Source of the DNA: Polluticoccus soli | GTDB taxonomy: Bacteria; Bacteroidota; Bacteroidia; Chitinophagales; Chitinophagaceae | DNA length: 64,000 nucleotides | Direction: 5' to 3' | Assembly (NCBI RefSeq): GCF_029269745.1 | Contig: NZ_JARJHT010000001.1 | Coordinates: 2,108,001 to 2,172,000 of the forward strand | In this document: positions 23,627 through 32,261 of the stretch, one piece after another | How positions within the stretch are numbered: position 1 is the first letter of the stretch | Layout of the letters: every line of letters begins with the position of its first letter | Made by a program: the position numbers and the translations under genes | Notes under the pieces: generated by a model | What the model was told of the DNA's origin: nothing | The model's input: only the letters and a program-made list of their open reading frames with translations | Databases searched by the model: none

Positions 23627-23709
23627 CCCTGTGTTTGCAAGCCTTTCATGGCCCTGGAAATATATTATAAGAAAAAATGGTAAGGGTTCGATTTATAAAC
23701 TATTGAAAT

Positions 23710-23717
23710 TACCTTTG
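23710..23717 (+). promoter_or_regulatory. Promoter -7 box of corA
   Basis: TACCTTTG is an exact TAnnTTTG match 22 bases before the corA ATG. A weak TTCG lies at 23687-23690, near the -33 position. Confidence 0.55.
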
Positions 23718-23739
23718 CAACGTTTCTTAACCGGGCGGA

Positions 23740-24681
23740 ATGATACAATCCTTCAAAAATATCAACCGGCAGACGCTCGAGGTGCAGCAGACCGAAGGTG
23801 CTAACTGGATCAATGTGACGCCTCCATTCCAGGAGAACGAGATCGACAACCTGTCCGCTACCCTGAATATTCCGCGCGACCTGCTGACGGATACCCTTGA
23901 TATTGAGGAACGTGCCCGTTACGAGATCGAGGATGGGGTAAAACTCATCATTATCAAAACCCCGGTGGAAAACAAGTCGCTGAACGAAAGCGATGCCGAC
24001 TATGTCACGATCCCCATTTCCATCATCATTACAGAGCGCAACCAGGTAGTTACAGTTAACTCATTCGAAAATGTAGCCATACGTCGCTTCCTGAATACGT
24101 TTGCCAAACGCCATCCCGAGCGTCCAAACATGATGGTGCTCAAGATCATGGAAAAGGTGGTGATGGACTTCATGGAAGTGCTGAAGGAGATCAACCACCG
24201 CCGCAACATACTGGAGCAGAAACTGTACGACTCTAACCGTAACGAGGAATTGCTGTACCTGATGAGGGTGCAAAAAAGCCTGGTATATTTCGTTACAGCT
24301 CTGCGCTCTAACGAGTTGTTGCTAATGAAAATGGAACGTACCAACTTTCTCAATGCCGATGAAGAGGAACGAGAGTTCCTGTCGGATCTTGTGGTAGAAT
24401 ACTCACAGGCCCTTGAAATGGCGAATACGTACACCAACATCCTTATCAGTACGATGGATGCATTTGCCAGCATCATTAATAATAATATGAACCTGGTGAT
24501 GAAACGACTCACCAGTATCACGATCCTGATATCGTTGCCAACGCTCATAGCCAGCTTCTTTGGTATGAACGTGGAGATACCGTATGCTACGGGGCCGCAT
24601 AGCTTTTACCTGCCCATATTGCTTTCGGTAATTGTATCAGCCTTTGTGAGCTTCTATTTCAATAAAAAACGCTGGTTCTGA
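23740..24681 (+). CDS. corA: CorA-family magnesium/divalent cation transporter
   Basis: The 313-residue protein has a large cytoplasmic alpha/beta funnel domain and two C-terminal membrane helices. The selectivity motif GMN is present at about residues 275-277 (GMNVEIPY), and the protein ends in the usual basic tail (FNKKRWF). CorA forms a pentameric channel for Mg2+ and related ions. The stop overlaps the start of a Nudix gene by one base (TGATG), so the two are translated together. Confidence 0.93.
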   Translation: MIQSFKNINRQTLEVQQTEGANWINVTPPFQENEIDNLSATLNIPRDLLTDTLDIEERARYEIEDGVKLIIIKTPVENKSLNESDADYVTIPISIIITERNQVVTVNSFENVAIRRFLNTFAKRHPERPNMMVLKIMEKVVMDFMEVLKEINHRRNILEQKLYDSNRNEELLYLMRVQKSLVYFVTALRSNELLLMKMERTNFLNADEEEREFLSDLVVEYSQALEMANTYTNILISTMDAFASIINNNMNLVMKRLTSITILISLPTLIASFFGMNVEIPYATGPHSFYLPILLSVIVSAFVSFYFNKKRWF

Positions 24682-25115
24682 TGTCGGCCGACAAACGTTT
24701 CAATATCCGTGTATACGGTATCTGGATACGTGACGGAAAACTGTTGGTGAATGAAGAGCATATCCGCGGGCAGCAGGTGATCAAATTTCCCGGCGGGGGT
24801 ATGGACTGGGGAGAAGGTACGCTCGACTGCCTGAAGCGTGAATGGAAGGAAGAGCTCAACCTGGAGATCGAAATTCTCGATCATTTCTACACCACAGATT
24901 ATTTCCAACACTCGGCTTTCGACGATTCGCAGGTAGTCAGCATTTATTACCTGGTATCATCTCATGTACCTCCCGAAGGTATTGTGAACAGCGAACCGAA
25001 TGAGCGCACCTATTGGATGCCGCTTAGTGAAGTGTCGGGTGAAGCTTTTACACTGGCAATCGACAAGAAAGTAGGTGCCATGCTCAAGATACTGAATGAT
25101 ACTAACGCTTTATAG
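24681..25115 (+). CDS. Nudix hydrolase
   Basis: The 144-residue protein has a clear Nudix box at residues about 39-61 (GGMDWGEGTLDCLKREWKEE). The usual glycine near the end of the box is replaced by asparagine (LNL), while the catalytic REWKEE residues are kept. Nudix enzymes cleave nucleoside diphosphates linked to another group; the substrate cannot be read from the sequence. It is coupled to corA by a one-base overlap. Its last 14 bases overlap the convergent MocR gene. Confidence 0.9.
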   Translation: MSADKRFNIRVYGIWIRDGKLLVNEEHIRGQQVIKFPGGGMDWGEGTLDCLKREWKEELNLEIEILDHFYTTDYFQHSAFDDSQVVSIYYLVSSHVPPEGIVNSEPNERTYWMPLSEVSGEAFTLAIDKKVGAMLKILNDTNAL

Positions 25116-26580
25116 GCATTCTCTTCAATTCAGTTTTCAAGATATCTACGGCCTTGTGTAGCTCCTTTGTGTTCATCGATGCAAAGCCTATGCGGCAGGC
25201 GTTCATTTTTGCTTTATCATAGTTATACGTGCGGCCATCAGGAAAGAATACTCCTTTTGCAGCACAGCGGACTGCGATATCTTCCAGCGAAAGCGACCGG
25301 TCTACATGCGTCCAGAATGCCAGTCCACCTTCAGGCAGGTTGCAGTACATGTAATTGTTGAGCTCGCTGTTCAGTAATTCATAAGTTGCGTCGCGGCGCT
25401 CTTTGTATAGATGTGCTGCTTTCCGAATGTGGTTTTTGATGGTGTTGTTTTGAAACAGCTTTCCAAAAGCATCTTCCAGTACCTGGTCGCCCTGCCGGTC
25501 TACCAGCCTGCGGTATACCGACACCTGCTGAATAAAATCCGCGGGTGCAATGATATAACCCACACGAAAAGCCTGCGATAATATTTTGGAGAAGGAGCCA
25601 ATGTAGATCACACTTCCGTGCCTGTCGTAGCTCGCAATAGGTAGCAACGGTTTGTTTTCGTAATGGTAATCGTAATCGTAGTCGTCTTCGATGATTGCAA
25701 AGCCATGCTGTTCGGCCAACTGCAATAATCTTATCCGGCGCTCGATGGATAGTGTTACTGTGGTAGGATGATGGTGATGTGAAGTGACGAACACAAACCT
25801 GACCTTCTTCTTTTTGCAAACTGCTTCCAGTTCATCTACCCTCATTCCATCATCATCTACGCCTATCTCCAGCAGGTTTGCCCCTTGTGTTTTGAATAAG
25901 TTGTTTGAGGTTAAGTAATTGGGTTTGGTAACAACCACATTATCACCTTTGGTCAGTAGCCTGTTAGCTACCAGGTATATGCTCATCTGGCTGCCGTGAG
26001 TAAGTAATACATTGTCTGCTGTTATTAGCAGCCCACGATAAGTGCGCATCATCTTCGCCAACTCTTCGCGCAACAGCAAACTGCCGGCGCCCGTTGCTAC
26101 ACGCGTCATTATGTTTCGGTGAGCATTTTCTGCCAATGTTTGGCTATAGGCTTTACTCAATGCCGAATAAGGTGCAATACGTATGTCCGGGTAGCCATCG
26201 TCAAAGCCAAACAGGTAACTTTTCCTGGCAACGGTCGGGTGCGTGGTTTGGTGAAAGTTAAATGAAGCCGTCGCCGGGTATGTTTTTACAGCGCTTCCGT
26301 AGGTGCGTGGTTTTATTTCGGGCAATTTGTCGTTGACAAATAGACCTTTTCGTTGTTTACTAACCAGCCATCCTTCAGCCACTAGTTCTTCCATTGCCGC
26401 CACTACCGTTTGCCGGTGTATGGCGAAATGCTCACTCAGCATACGCGACGACGGCATCTTGTTATCGCTCTGCAATGTTCCGTTAGCGATCAGTTCGCGA
26501 AAGGCGTCGCGCAGTTGCATGTATACCGGTTGCTCAGTGGCATTCCTTAGTTTGATATGAGACAGGTAAGCGTAGTTCAT
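25102..26580 (-). CDS. MocR-type regulator: GntR DNA-binding domain plus aminotransferase fold
   Basis: The 492-residue protein joins an N-terminal winged helix-turn-helix (residues about 8-82, PVYMQLRDAFRELIANG) to a fold-type I PLP aminotransferase-like domain (about 120-485). The PLP-binding lysine is in GSFSKIL (K332) and the family motif EDDYDYDYHYE is at 298-308. MocR regulators sense PLP or an amino acid adduct and often control vitamin B6 or amino acid genes. It is divergent from a GNAT acetyltransferase pair, and the 80-base gap holds repeated TGGACTAG boxes. Control of itself and of the GNAT genes is the simplest reading. Confidence 0.9.
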   Translation of the reverse strand: MNYAYLSHIKLRNATEQPVYMQLRDAFRELIANGTLQSDNKMPSSRMLSEHFAIHRQTVVAAMEELVAEGWLVSKQRKGLFVNDKLPEIKPRTYGSAVKTYPATASFNFHQTTHPTVARKSYLFGFDDGYPDIRIAPYSALSKAYSQTLAENAHRNIMTRVATGAGSLLLREELAKMMRTYRGLLITADNVLLTHGSQMSIYLVANRLLTKGDNVVVTKPNYLTSNNLFKTQGANLLEIGVDDDGMRVDELEAVCKKKKVRFVFVTSHHHHPTTVTLSIERRIRLLQLAEQHGFAIIEDDYDYDYHYENKPLLPIASYDRHGSVIYIGSFSKILSQAFRVGYIIAPADFIQQVSVYRRLVDRQGDQVLEDAFGKLFQNNTIKNHIRKAAHLYKERRDATYELLNSELNNYMYCNLPEGGLAFWTHVDRSLSLEDIAVRCAAKGVFFPDGRTYNYDKAKMNACRIGFASMNTKELHKAVDILKTELKRMPIKR

Positions 26581-26624
26581 TGGACTAGTGTTTTTGTTGA
26601 AACTGGACTAGGTGAGTGGTCCAG
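26581..26624. promoter_or_regulatory. Candidate MocR operator: three related boxes
   Basis: TGGACTAG occurs at 26581-26588 and again at 26604-26611, 23 bases apart. The second copy also forms an inverted pair with TGGTCCAG at 26617-26624 (CTGGAC, ten bases, GTCCAG). The boxes fill the gap between the MocR gene and the divergent GNAT genes, and the first abuts the MocR start codon. Confidence 0.55.
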
Positions 26625-26660
26625 TAAAATTAGAGATTTGGATATAAACCACCATCAATT

Positions 26661-27713
26661 ATGCAATGGATAGATAACGATGTAGTGCTGGAAGGTGAGC
26701 GTGTATTGCTGCGCCCCATGCGATCAGAAGATATCGATGAACTGGTACAGGTAGGGAATGACCCTCGGATTTGGGAGTTCCTGTCTGTAAGCTTTGAGGA
26801 ACAGCATATCAGGGAACAGTTTTTCGAAGAAGCATTGCGAAATCGCGATAAGGGTACACAATACCCCTTTACCATCTTCGATAGGGCGGGCAATATCATT
26901 GGTACTACGCGCTTTGGCGAGATGGAACCCGAACACCGCAAGCTGGAAATAGGTTGGACCTGGTATCGTCCTTCTGTATGGGGCAATGGCAACAACGAAG
27001 AGTGCAAATACCTGCTGTTGTCATACGCTTTCGAAAAACTAGGTGCTGTGCGTGTGCAGCTTAAGACCAACGAGAAGAACTACCGCTCACGACGAGCGAT
27101 CCTGAGACTTGGCTGCAAGTTCGAGGGCATTTATCGCAATCATGTCATCCGCCAGGGTGTTGTTCGCAATTCAGCTATGTTCAGCATGTTGCCGGAGGAG
27201 TGGCCTGTTGAAAAGGAAAACCTGAAGACCATTGTTGATGCTAAATACCAAGGTGCGTATGCCTTTAAAGACGATGCCTGTAATACGCACTACAATGGAT
27301 ATACCATAACTACGCAAAAGCACCTGATGCAACCTGAGCGGATTCATCAATGGCTGTCTACACAATCTTATTGGTTAGAGGGCGCGCCATTACAGATCAT
27401 CAAAACTGCACTCGATCATTCATTTTGTATCGGCGTATTGCACGATGGCGTGCAAATAGGTTATGCCCGGTTTGTCACCGACTATGCACGATTTGCCTAC
27501 CTGGCCGATGTGTACATAGAAGAAGAACACCGGGGCAAGGGACTGAGCAAGAAAATGATGGAGGTATTGCATTCGCTCGACTGGGTGAAAGGAATATGCA
27601 AGCTGATGTTGCATACTAAAGACGCACACAGTCTGTACACGAGATTTGGCTACGCCGCTCCTCCTTATCCTGACCGCTATTTAGAAAAGTTCCAAAAACA
27701 ACCCTGGCAATGA
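26661..27713 (+). CDS. Tandem GNAT acetyltransferase (two fused domains)
   Basis: The 350-residue protein has two GNAT domains. The first (about residues 1-185) is of the RimJ/RimL type (LEGERVLLRPMRSEDIDEL, later NEKNYRSRRAILRLGCKFEG). The second (about 195-350) has its own acetyl-CoA loop EEEHRGKGLSKKMME at about 294-308. GNAT enzymes transfer acetyl groups from acetyl-CoA to amines such as protein N-termini, polyamines or small antibiotics. The substrates cannot be told. The gene faces a MocR regulator and overlaps the next GNAT gene by four bases. The fusion is probably original, since there is no frameshift. Confidence 0.87.
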   Translation: MQWIDNDVVLEGERVLLRPMRSEDIDELVQVGNDPRIWEFLSVSFEEQHIREQFFEEALRNRDKGTQYPFTIFDRAGNIIGTTRFGEMEPEHRKLEIGWTWYRPSVWGNGNNEECKYLLLSYAFEKLGAVRVQLKTNEKNYRSRRAILRLGCKFEGIYRNHVIRQGVVRNSAMFSMLPEEWPVEKENLKTIVDAKYQGAYAFKDDACNTHYNGYTITTQKHLMQPERIHQWLSTQSYWLEGAPLQIIKTALDHSFCIGVLHDGVQIGYARFVTDYARFAYLADVYIEEEHRGKGLSKKMMEVLHSLDWVKGICKLMLHTKDAHSLYTRFGYAAPPYPDRYLEKFQKQPWQ

Positions 27714-28213
27714 TAGAGATACAACCTATGGCCACGATACACGAGCTGCGTGTTTGTGCCAGGATGATGCACACGCACTTCCCGTGGACGGAATTGAACT
27801 TCGATCTGCCCGCCTGTGAAGCGGCATTCAAAGGAGGTTTTAAGGAGAACTATGTGGTTAAAAAGAAAGGCGACATAATCGGCTTTGCTATCCTGCAGGT
27901 ACAAGGTGCGTTCAGTGGATATATTCAGTCCATTTGCATTTTGCCTGCTTACCGCAATCAGCAGATAGGCACAAAGCTTATTCGTTTTTGCGAAGAGAGA
28001 ATACACAAGACTATGCCCAATGTATTTCTGTGTGTTTCCTCCGTTAATCCGGATGCGCAACGCTTTTACTATCGCCATGGATACGAAAAAATAGGTGAGT
28101 TGAAAGACCACCTGGTGCGTGGGTACGATGAATACCTGCTGCGCAAATCGCAGGGGCCAAGAGACGAGTTTATGCTGAGGAAGGCTGAAGCAGAAAAACA
28201 AAGCGTTGTGTAA
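27710..28213 (+). CDS. GNAT family N-acetyltransferase
   Basis: The 167-residue single-domain protein has the acetyl-CoA binding segment LPAYRNQQIGTKLIRFCEE (residues about 80-98) and the later NPDAQRFYYRHGYEKIGE motif shared with RimI-like enzymes. It overlaps the tandem GNAT gene by four bases (ATGA), so the pair is co-translated. The substrate is unknown. The stop codon lies inside the stem of a terminator hairpin. Confidence 0.87.
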   Translation: MIEIQPMATIHELRVCARMMHTHFPWTELNFDLPACEAAFKGGFKENYVVKKKGDIIGFAILQVQGAFSGYIQSICILPAYRNQQIGTKLIRFCEERIHKTMPNVFLCVSSVNPDAQRFYYRHGYEKIGELKDHLVRGYDEYLLRKSQGPRDEFMLRKAEAEKQSVV

Positions 28214-28231
28214 TACACAGTGCTTTGTTTA
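28195..28231 (+). terminator. Terminator of the GNAT operon
   Basis: AAACAAAGCGTTGTGT pairs with ACACAGTGCTTTGTTT around an AAT loop. The stem is about 16 pairs with two wobbles. The stop codon of the last GNAT gene is in the hairpin. Confidence 0.7.
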
Positions 28232-28270
28232 ATACTGCATCCCCTTTGCGATTGCAGCAACTATTGTATT

Positions 28271-28300
28271 TTGAAGTTTTTGTAATTTGTTGTATATTTG
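28271..28300 (+). promoter_or_regulatory. Strong-looking promoter inside a gene-poor gap
   Basis: TTG at 28271-28273 and TATATTTG at 28293-28300 are 19 bases apart, the ideal spacing. Transcription would begin near 28304, directly before a 37-codon frame, and would run into the repeat region described below. Confidence 0.6.
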
Positions 28301-28306
28301 CTTTGC

Positions 28307-28420
28307 ATGGTCATTCGTGCAAAGCTCTTTGAAATCAGGAAAGGCATTGTTAGCAAATCGCGTTTTTTCAAAACACCTAAAACGCTAACAAATGCTAACA
28401 ATGTGCAGACAAGCGATTGA
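28307..28420 (+). CDS. Possible 37-residue leaderless small protein
   Basis: An ATG lies six bases after a perfect promoter box and opens a frame for 37 basic residues (MVIRAKLFEIRKGIVSKSRF and onward to a TGA at 28418-28420). I do not recognise it. It could be a real leaderless peptide, the N-terminal relic of a longer gene, or a chance frame in a transcribed non-coding RNA. The frame spans three of the four TTGTTAGCA-type boxes, which argues for caution. Confidence 0.25.
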   Translation: MVIRAKLFEIRKGIVSKSRFFKTPKTLTNANNVQTSD

Positions 28421-28445
28421 TTGTCAACACTCATGATTGTTAGCA
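28347..28445. repeat. Four TTGTTAGCA-type boxes in alternating orientation
   Basis: TTGTTAGCA occurs at 28347-28355 and 28437-28445. Its inverse occurs at 28393-28401, with a one-base variant at 28383-28391, so the order is forward, reverse, reverse, forward. A shorter TTGTTAG is at 28477-28483. The rest of the 521-base gap between the GNAT and ahcY genes (to about 28670) shows no convincing gene. The boxes could be protein-binding sites or the remains of a mobile element end. Confidence 0.5.
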
Positions 28446-28672
28446 TTGTTGCTTTTGTTTCCCGTAGAAGATTGGTTTGTTAGAAAAACGACAACAAACA
28501 GCAACAATTTTCTCCACCGAGAGACCTTGCCATTTATTCAAAGCCATTGATAATGAAGGAATACAACCTGGAATGTTGAGTTTTCGACCAGATTCTAGAG
28601 AAATTCATGACAAAAGCGGCAACAATTGCTATCAACGAATAGGCATGATGCTAATGTGTCAAGTCGTGGGGT

Positions 28673-28703
28673 AAAAAATAAAGGCCTCCCGAAGGAAGCC
28701 TTT
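28673..28703 (-). terminator. Terminator of ahcY
   Basis: On the minus strand AAAGGCTTCC and GGAGGCCTTT form a ten-pair stem with a TTCG tetraloop, followed by TATTTTTTAC. It lies 31 bases behind the ahcY stop. Confidence 0.9.
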
Positions 28704-28734
28704 AATATGATAACTGCCCGGATGGGCGGTGCTA

Positions 28735-30063
28735 CTAGTAGCGGTAGTGGTCAGCTTTGAACGGACCAGCCTTAGGAATACCGAGGTATTCAGACTGAGA
28801 ATCGGTCAGCTCGTCCAGAACCACGCCAATTTTGGCAAGGTGCAGGCGGGCAACTTTCTCGTCCAGTACTTTAGGCAGAACGTATACTTTGTTCTCGTAG
28901 TTAGCGTGGTTGTTCCACAGCTCTATCTGTGCCAGTGTCTGGTTAGAGAATGAGTTAGACATTACAAATGAAGGGTGGCCCATAGCGCAACCCAGGTTCA
29001 CCAGGCGGCCTTCAGCCAGCACGATCACTTGTTTGCCATCTATAGTGTACAGGTCAACCTGTGGTTTGATGGTGTCTTTAGTGTTGCCATAAGCTTTGTT
29101 CAACCATGCCATATCGATCTCGATATCGAAGTGGCCGATGTTACAAACGATAGCTTTGTCCTTCATCAGGCGGAAGTGTTTTTCCGTGATCAGGTCGCGG
29201 CAGCCAGAAGCAGTAACGACGATGTCAGCCTCTTTTACAGCGTCTTCCATCTTCTTTACTTCAAAGCCGTCCATAGCAGCCTGCAGTGCGCAGATCGGGT
29301 CGATCTCGGTAACGATAACACGTACACCAGCGCCACGCAGCGACAGTGCAGAACCTTTACCTACGTCGCCGTAGCCACCAACAACAGCTACCTTACCGGC
29401 CATCATTACGTCTGTAGCGCGGCGGATAGCGTCAACCAGAGATTCCTGGCAACCGTATTTGTTGTCGAATTTAGACTTGGTAACTGAGTCGTTCACGTTG
29501 ATAGCAGGGATAGGCAGGGTGCCTTTCTGCATACGCTCGTACAGGCGGTGAACGCCGGTAGTAGTTTCTTCGCTAAGGCCTTTGATGTGCTGTACAAGCT
29601 CAGTGTAGTTGTCGAACACGATGTTCGTCAGGTCACCGCCATCGTCCAGGATCATGTTCAGCGGGCGGTCTTCACCACCGAAGAACAGAGTTTGTTCGAT
29701 GCACCAGTCAGCTTCAGCTTGTGTTTGTCCTTTCCAGGCAAACACGCCGATACCTGCAGCAGCGATAGCAGCCGCAGCGTGGTCTTGAGTAGAGAAGATG
29801 TTGCAAGAGCTCCAACGCACTTCAGCACCCAGTGCTACCAGTGTCTCGATCAGCACGGCAGTCTGGATGGTCATGTGCAGGCAACCTGCGATACGCGCAC
29901 CTTTCAACGGCTGTTGAGGACCGTATTCAGCACGGATAGACATCAGGCCCGGCATTTCAGCTTCAGCCAGTGTGATCTCTTTGCGTCCCCACTCAGCCAG
30001 GCTGATATCCGCTACTTTATAGGGAAGTTTGAAGTCGATTTCAGAACGAGTCATTGTACTCAT
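28735..30063 (-). CDS. ahcY: Adenosylhomocysteinase
   Basis: The 442-residue enzyme splits S-adenosylhomocysteine into adenosine and homocysteine, relieving product inhibition of methyltransferases. Recognisable parts are the substrate domain ([18 protein letters not shown]), the NAD-binding glycine loop ([12 protein letters not shown], about residues 222-233) and the conserved C-terminal end KADHYRY, whose lysine and tyrosine reach into the neighbouring subunit. It is a single-gene unit with a strong terminator. A TAATTTCG sequence upstream resembles the -7 box with one mismatch. Confidence 0.97.
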   Translation of the reverse strand: MSTMTRSEIDFKLPYKVADISLAEWGRKEITLAEAEMPGLMSIRAEYGPQQPLKGARIAGCLHMTIQTAVLIETLVALGAEVRWSSCNIFSTQDHAAAAIAAAGIGVFAWKGQTQAEADWCIEQTLFFGGEDRPLNMILDDGGDLTNIVFDNYTELVQHIKGLSEETTTGVHRLYERMQKGTLPIPAINVNDSVTKSKFDNKYGCQESLVDAIRRATDVMMAGKVAVVGGYGDVGKGSALSLRGAGVRVIVTEIDPICALQAAMDGFEVKKMEDAVKEADIVVTASGCRDLITEKHFRLMKDKAIVCNIGHFDIEIDMAWLNKAYGNTKDTIKPQVDLYTIDGKQVIVLAEGRLVNLGCAMGHPSFVMSNSFSNQTLAQIELWNNHANYENKVYVLPKVLDEKVARLHLAKIGVVLDELTDSQSEYLGIPKAGPFKADHYRY

Positions 30064-30158
30064 AACAATTATAGTTTGCTAAATGATTTTCTTTAGGAAG
30101 TGCGAAATTAGGCATTTCCCGCGGTATTACCACGAGGATTAATATGAAATTATTTGTA

Positions 30159-31034
30159 CTAAAGTGTGCCCAGATAGGTCCTGATCTTCTGGCTGGTAGC
30201 CTCGCTTACAGGTACTATCGGCAGCCTCATTTGTTCCTGGCAAATACCCTGCATGCCCAGTACGCACTTTACGCCGGCAGGGTTGCCTTCTGCAAACAGC
30301 AGGTGGATGCCTTCCAGCAGTTTGTAGTGCAGCTTGCGGGCCTCGTCAAATTTGCCGTCGAGCGCGTTGTTTACCATACCGGTGAAGTCTTTGGTAAAGC
30401 AGTTGGCAGCTACGGATATAACGCCTTCCATACCAATGGCTATTTGTGGCAGCACCAGGTCGTCATCGCCGGAGAGGATGGCGAAGTGCTCAGGTTTTCC
30501 TTGAACGAGCTCCATGCATTGGCCCATATTGCCGCTGGCTTCTTTCACAGCCACTATGTGCTTGAACTCTTTGGCCAGACGCAGGGTGGTGGCGGGCAAC
30601 ATATTGGTTACCGTACGGCCCGGAACGTTATAAAGGATGATCGGCTTAGTGGTAGCAGATGCTATGGCTTTGAAGTGCTGGTAAACGCCTTCCTGTGTAG
30701 GTTTATTATAATACGGCACTACGCTCAGGATACCGGCTACTTTATCCAGCGGGTAGGTAGCAATGTTGTGCAGTACTTCGGCAGTGTTGTTGCCACCAAT
30801 GCCGCAAACCACAGGCACGCGACCATTACATTTTTCGATAACGAAGTTGAGCACCTTCAGCTTTTCTTCGTCGGTGAGCGTTGGTGTTTCCGCTGTTGTG
30901 CCCAGCGCTACCAGGTAGTTAACGCCACCTGTTATCACTTGTTCCACCACCTTTTCAAGTGCCGGGAAATCTATTTGTCCGTCTGCGTTGAACGGTGTTA
31001 CCAGCGCAACACCTGTTCCTCTGAATTGATTCAT
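30159..31034 (-). CDS. dapA: 4-hydroxy-tetrahydrodipicolinate synthase
   Basis: The 291-residue TIM-barrel enzyme condenses pyruvate with aspartate semialdehyde, the first committed step to lysine and diaminopimelate. The Schiff-base lysine is K164 (VAVKEASGN) and the catalytic tyrosine is Y135 (ILYNVPGR). The GTTAET motif is at 45-50. It follows accA by 25 bases on the same strand and probably shares its transcript. Confidence 0.96.
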   Translation of the reverse strand: MNQFRGTGVALVTPFNADGQIDFPALEKVVEQVITGGVNYLVALGTTAETPTLTDEEKLKVLNFVIEKCNGRVPVVCGIGGNNTAEVLHNIATYPLDKVAGILSVVPYYNKPTQEGVYQHFKAIASATTKPIILYNVPGRTVTNMLPATTLRLAKEFKHIVAVKEASGNMGQCMELVQGKPEHFAILSGDDDLVLPQIAIGMEGVISVAANCFTKDFTGMVNNALDGKFDEARKLHYKLLEGIHLLFAEGNPAGVKCVLGMQGICQEQMRLPIVPVSEATSQKIRTYLGTL

Positions 31035-31059
31035 ATGTTGAGAGGAGCGAACTCCTTAT

Positions 31060-32028
31060 TTAAACGTGATTGGTACTTGTTTCTTCGAAGAAGCCCATTT
31101 TAGAGAACTTCTCAATGCGTTGATCGATGCGTGTATCAGCTTCAACTTTATTCAGCTCACCCAGCGATTTCAGCAGGTATTGTTTTAGTGTCTCCGCCAT
31201 TTCATCTGGCTTGGCGTGTGCACCACCCAATGGTTCGGAGATAACATCGTCTACCAGTTTGAAGCGGCTCATGTCTTCTGATGTAAGACGGAGTTGCTCG
31301 GCTGCTTTCTCTTTAAAGTTCCAGCTGCGCCACAGGATAGAAGAGCATGACTCAGGAGAGATAACAGTGTACCAGGTATTTTCCAGCATGGCTACTTTAT
31401 CGCCTATGCCAATACCCAGCGCACCACCCGAAGCACCCTCGCCTATGATCACACATATTACAGGTACTTTCAGGTTGATCATCTCAAACAGGTTACGCGC
31501 AATGGCTTCGCCTTGTCCGCGTTCTTCGGCTTCAAGGCCAGGGTATGCACCCGGGGTGTCGATCAGTGTGATGATGGGACGGTTGAATTTCTCAGCCATC
31601 TTCATTAGGCGCAGTGCCTTGCGGTAGCCTTCGGGATTGGCCATACCAAAGTTGCGCATTTGGCGCATCTTAGTATTGATACCTTTCTGCTGGCCCATTA
31701 CCATTACAGGCATGCCATCCAGTTCTGCCATGCCACCCACCATAGCTTTGTCGTCTTTTACCTGGCGGTCGCCATAGAGCTCGGTGAAGTTGCTGAATAT
31801 TTTTTCGATATAATATAATGTATACGGCCTTTCAGGATGGCGGCTCAATTGAACCCTCTGCCATGGCGTAAGATTAGTATATATCTGCGAGCGCGTTTTC
31901 TCTATCGACGCTTCCAACTCGCGAATAGTGTTGGTTACATCCACCTGGTTCTTTGCAGACATCTCTTTTAACTTATCCATCTGCGTGTACAAATCCTCAA
32001 GTGGCTTCTCAAAATCCAAAAACTGCAT
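31060..32028 (-). CDS. accA: Acetyl-CoA carboxylase carboxyltransferase subunit alpha
   Basis: The 322-residue protein transfers the carboxyl group from biotin to acetyl-CoA to form malonyl-CoA for fatty acid synthesis, together with AccD encoded elsewhere. The length is normal for the family and the conserved segments are present ([20 protein letters not shown] and [15 protein letters not shown]). A TACTTTTG box lies 17 bases upstream of the start. dapA follows after 25 bases. Confidence 0.97.
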   Translation of the reverse strand: MQFLDFEKPLEDLYTQMDKLKEMSAKNQVDVTNTIRELEASIEKTRSQIYTNLTPWQRVQLSRHPERPYTLYYIEKIFSNFTELYGDRQVKDDKAMVGGMAELDGMPVMVMGQQKGINTKMRQMRNFGMANPEGYRKALRLMKMAEKFNRPIITLIDTPGAYPGLEAEERGQGEAIARNLFEMINLKVPVICVIIGEGASGGALGIGIGDKVAMLENTWYTVISPESCSSILWRSWNFKEKAAEQLRLTSEDMSRFKLVDDVISEPLGGAHAKPDEMAETLKQYLLKSLGELNKVEADTRIDQRIEKFSKMGFFEETSTNHV

Positions 32029-32045
32029 AGTAGTAGTTTAGGCTA

Positions 32046-32053
32046 CAAAAGTA
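32046..32053 (-). promoter_or_regulatory. Promoter -7 box of accA-dapA
   Basis: On the minus strand the site reads TACTTTTG, an exact TAnnTTTG match, 17 bases before the accA ATG. The -33 element is not obvious. Confidence 0.5.
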
Positions 32054-32078
32054 AGGTTTGAAAATTTTTAAAAGAAGA

Positions 32079-32111
32079 TTTGCAGAATTGAAGAATTTGA
32101 ACGTATCTTTG
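32079..32111 (+). promoter_or_regulatory. Promoter of tRNA-Asp
   Basis: TTTG at 32079-32082 and TATCTTTG at 32104-32111 precede the tRNA. The sequence just after the box (GCATCCCCAACAGGGA) is nearly the same as in front of tRNA-Phe. Confidence 0.65.
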
Positions 32112-32130
32112 CATCCCCAACAGGGAACAC

Positions 32131-32204
32131 GGATCGGTAGTTCAGTTGGTTAGAATGCCGCCCTGTCACGGCGGAGGTCGCGGGTTCGAGTCCCGTCCGG
32201 TCCG
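32131..32204 (+). tRNA. tRNA-Asp (anticodon GTC)
   Basis: The acceptor stem is 32131-32137 with 32197-32203 (one G-T wobble), the anticodon stem is CCGCC/GGCGG around the loop CTGTCAC with anticodon GTC, the T-arm is GCGGG-TTCGAGT-CCCGT, and the discriminator is G at 32204. CCA is not encoded. A strong terminator follows. Confidence 0.96.
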
Positions 32205-32208
32205 CAAG

Positions 32209-32236
32209 AAGCCTGCTAGAAATAGCAGGCTTTTTT
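32209..32236 (+). terminator. Terminator after tRNA-Asp
   Basis: AAGCCTGCTA and TAGCAGGCTT form a perfect ten-pair stem with a GAAA loop and a run of Ts. It may also act on the convergent membrane-protein gene. Confidence 0.9.
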
Positions 32237-32261
32237 GCGTTTATACATTAGCCATAATGTG

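Noticed and set aside
23572-23649. Upstream ATG that would lengthen fructose-bisphosphatase by 26 residues
   Set aside because: A good promoter box lies between it and the family-typical start, so it is not transcribed from that promoter.
28477-28674. 65-codon frame downstream of the TTGTTAGCA boxes
   Set aside because: Its composition is not protein-like, it starts with TTG and ends inside the ahcY terminator area.
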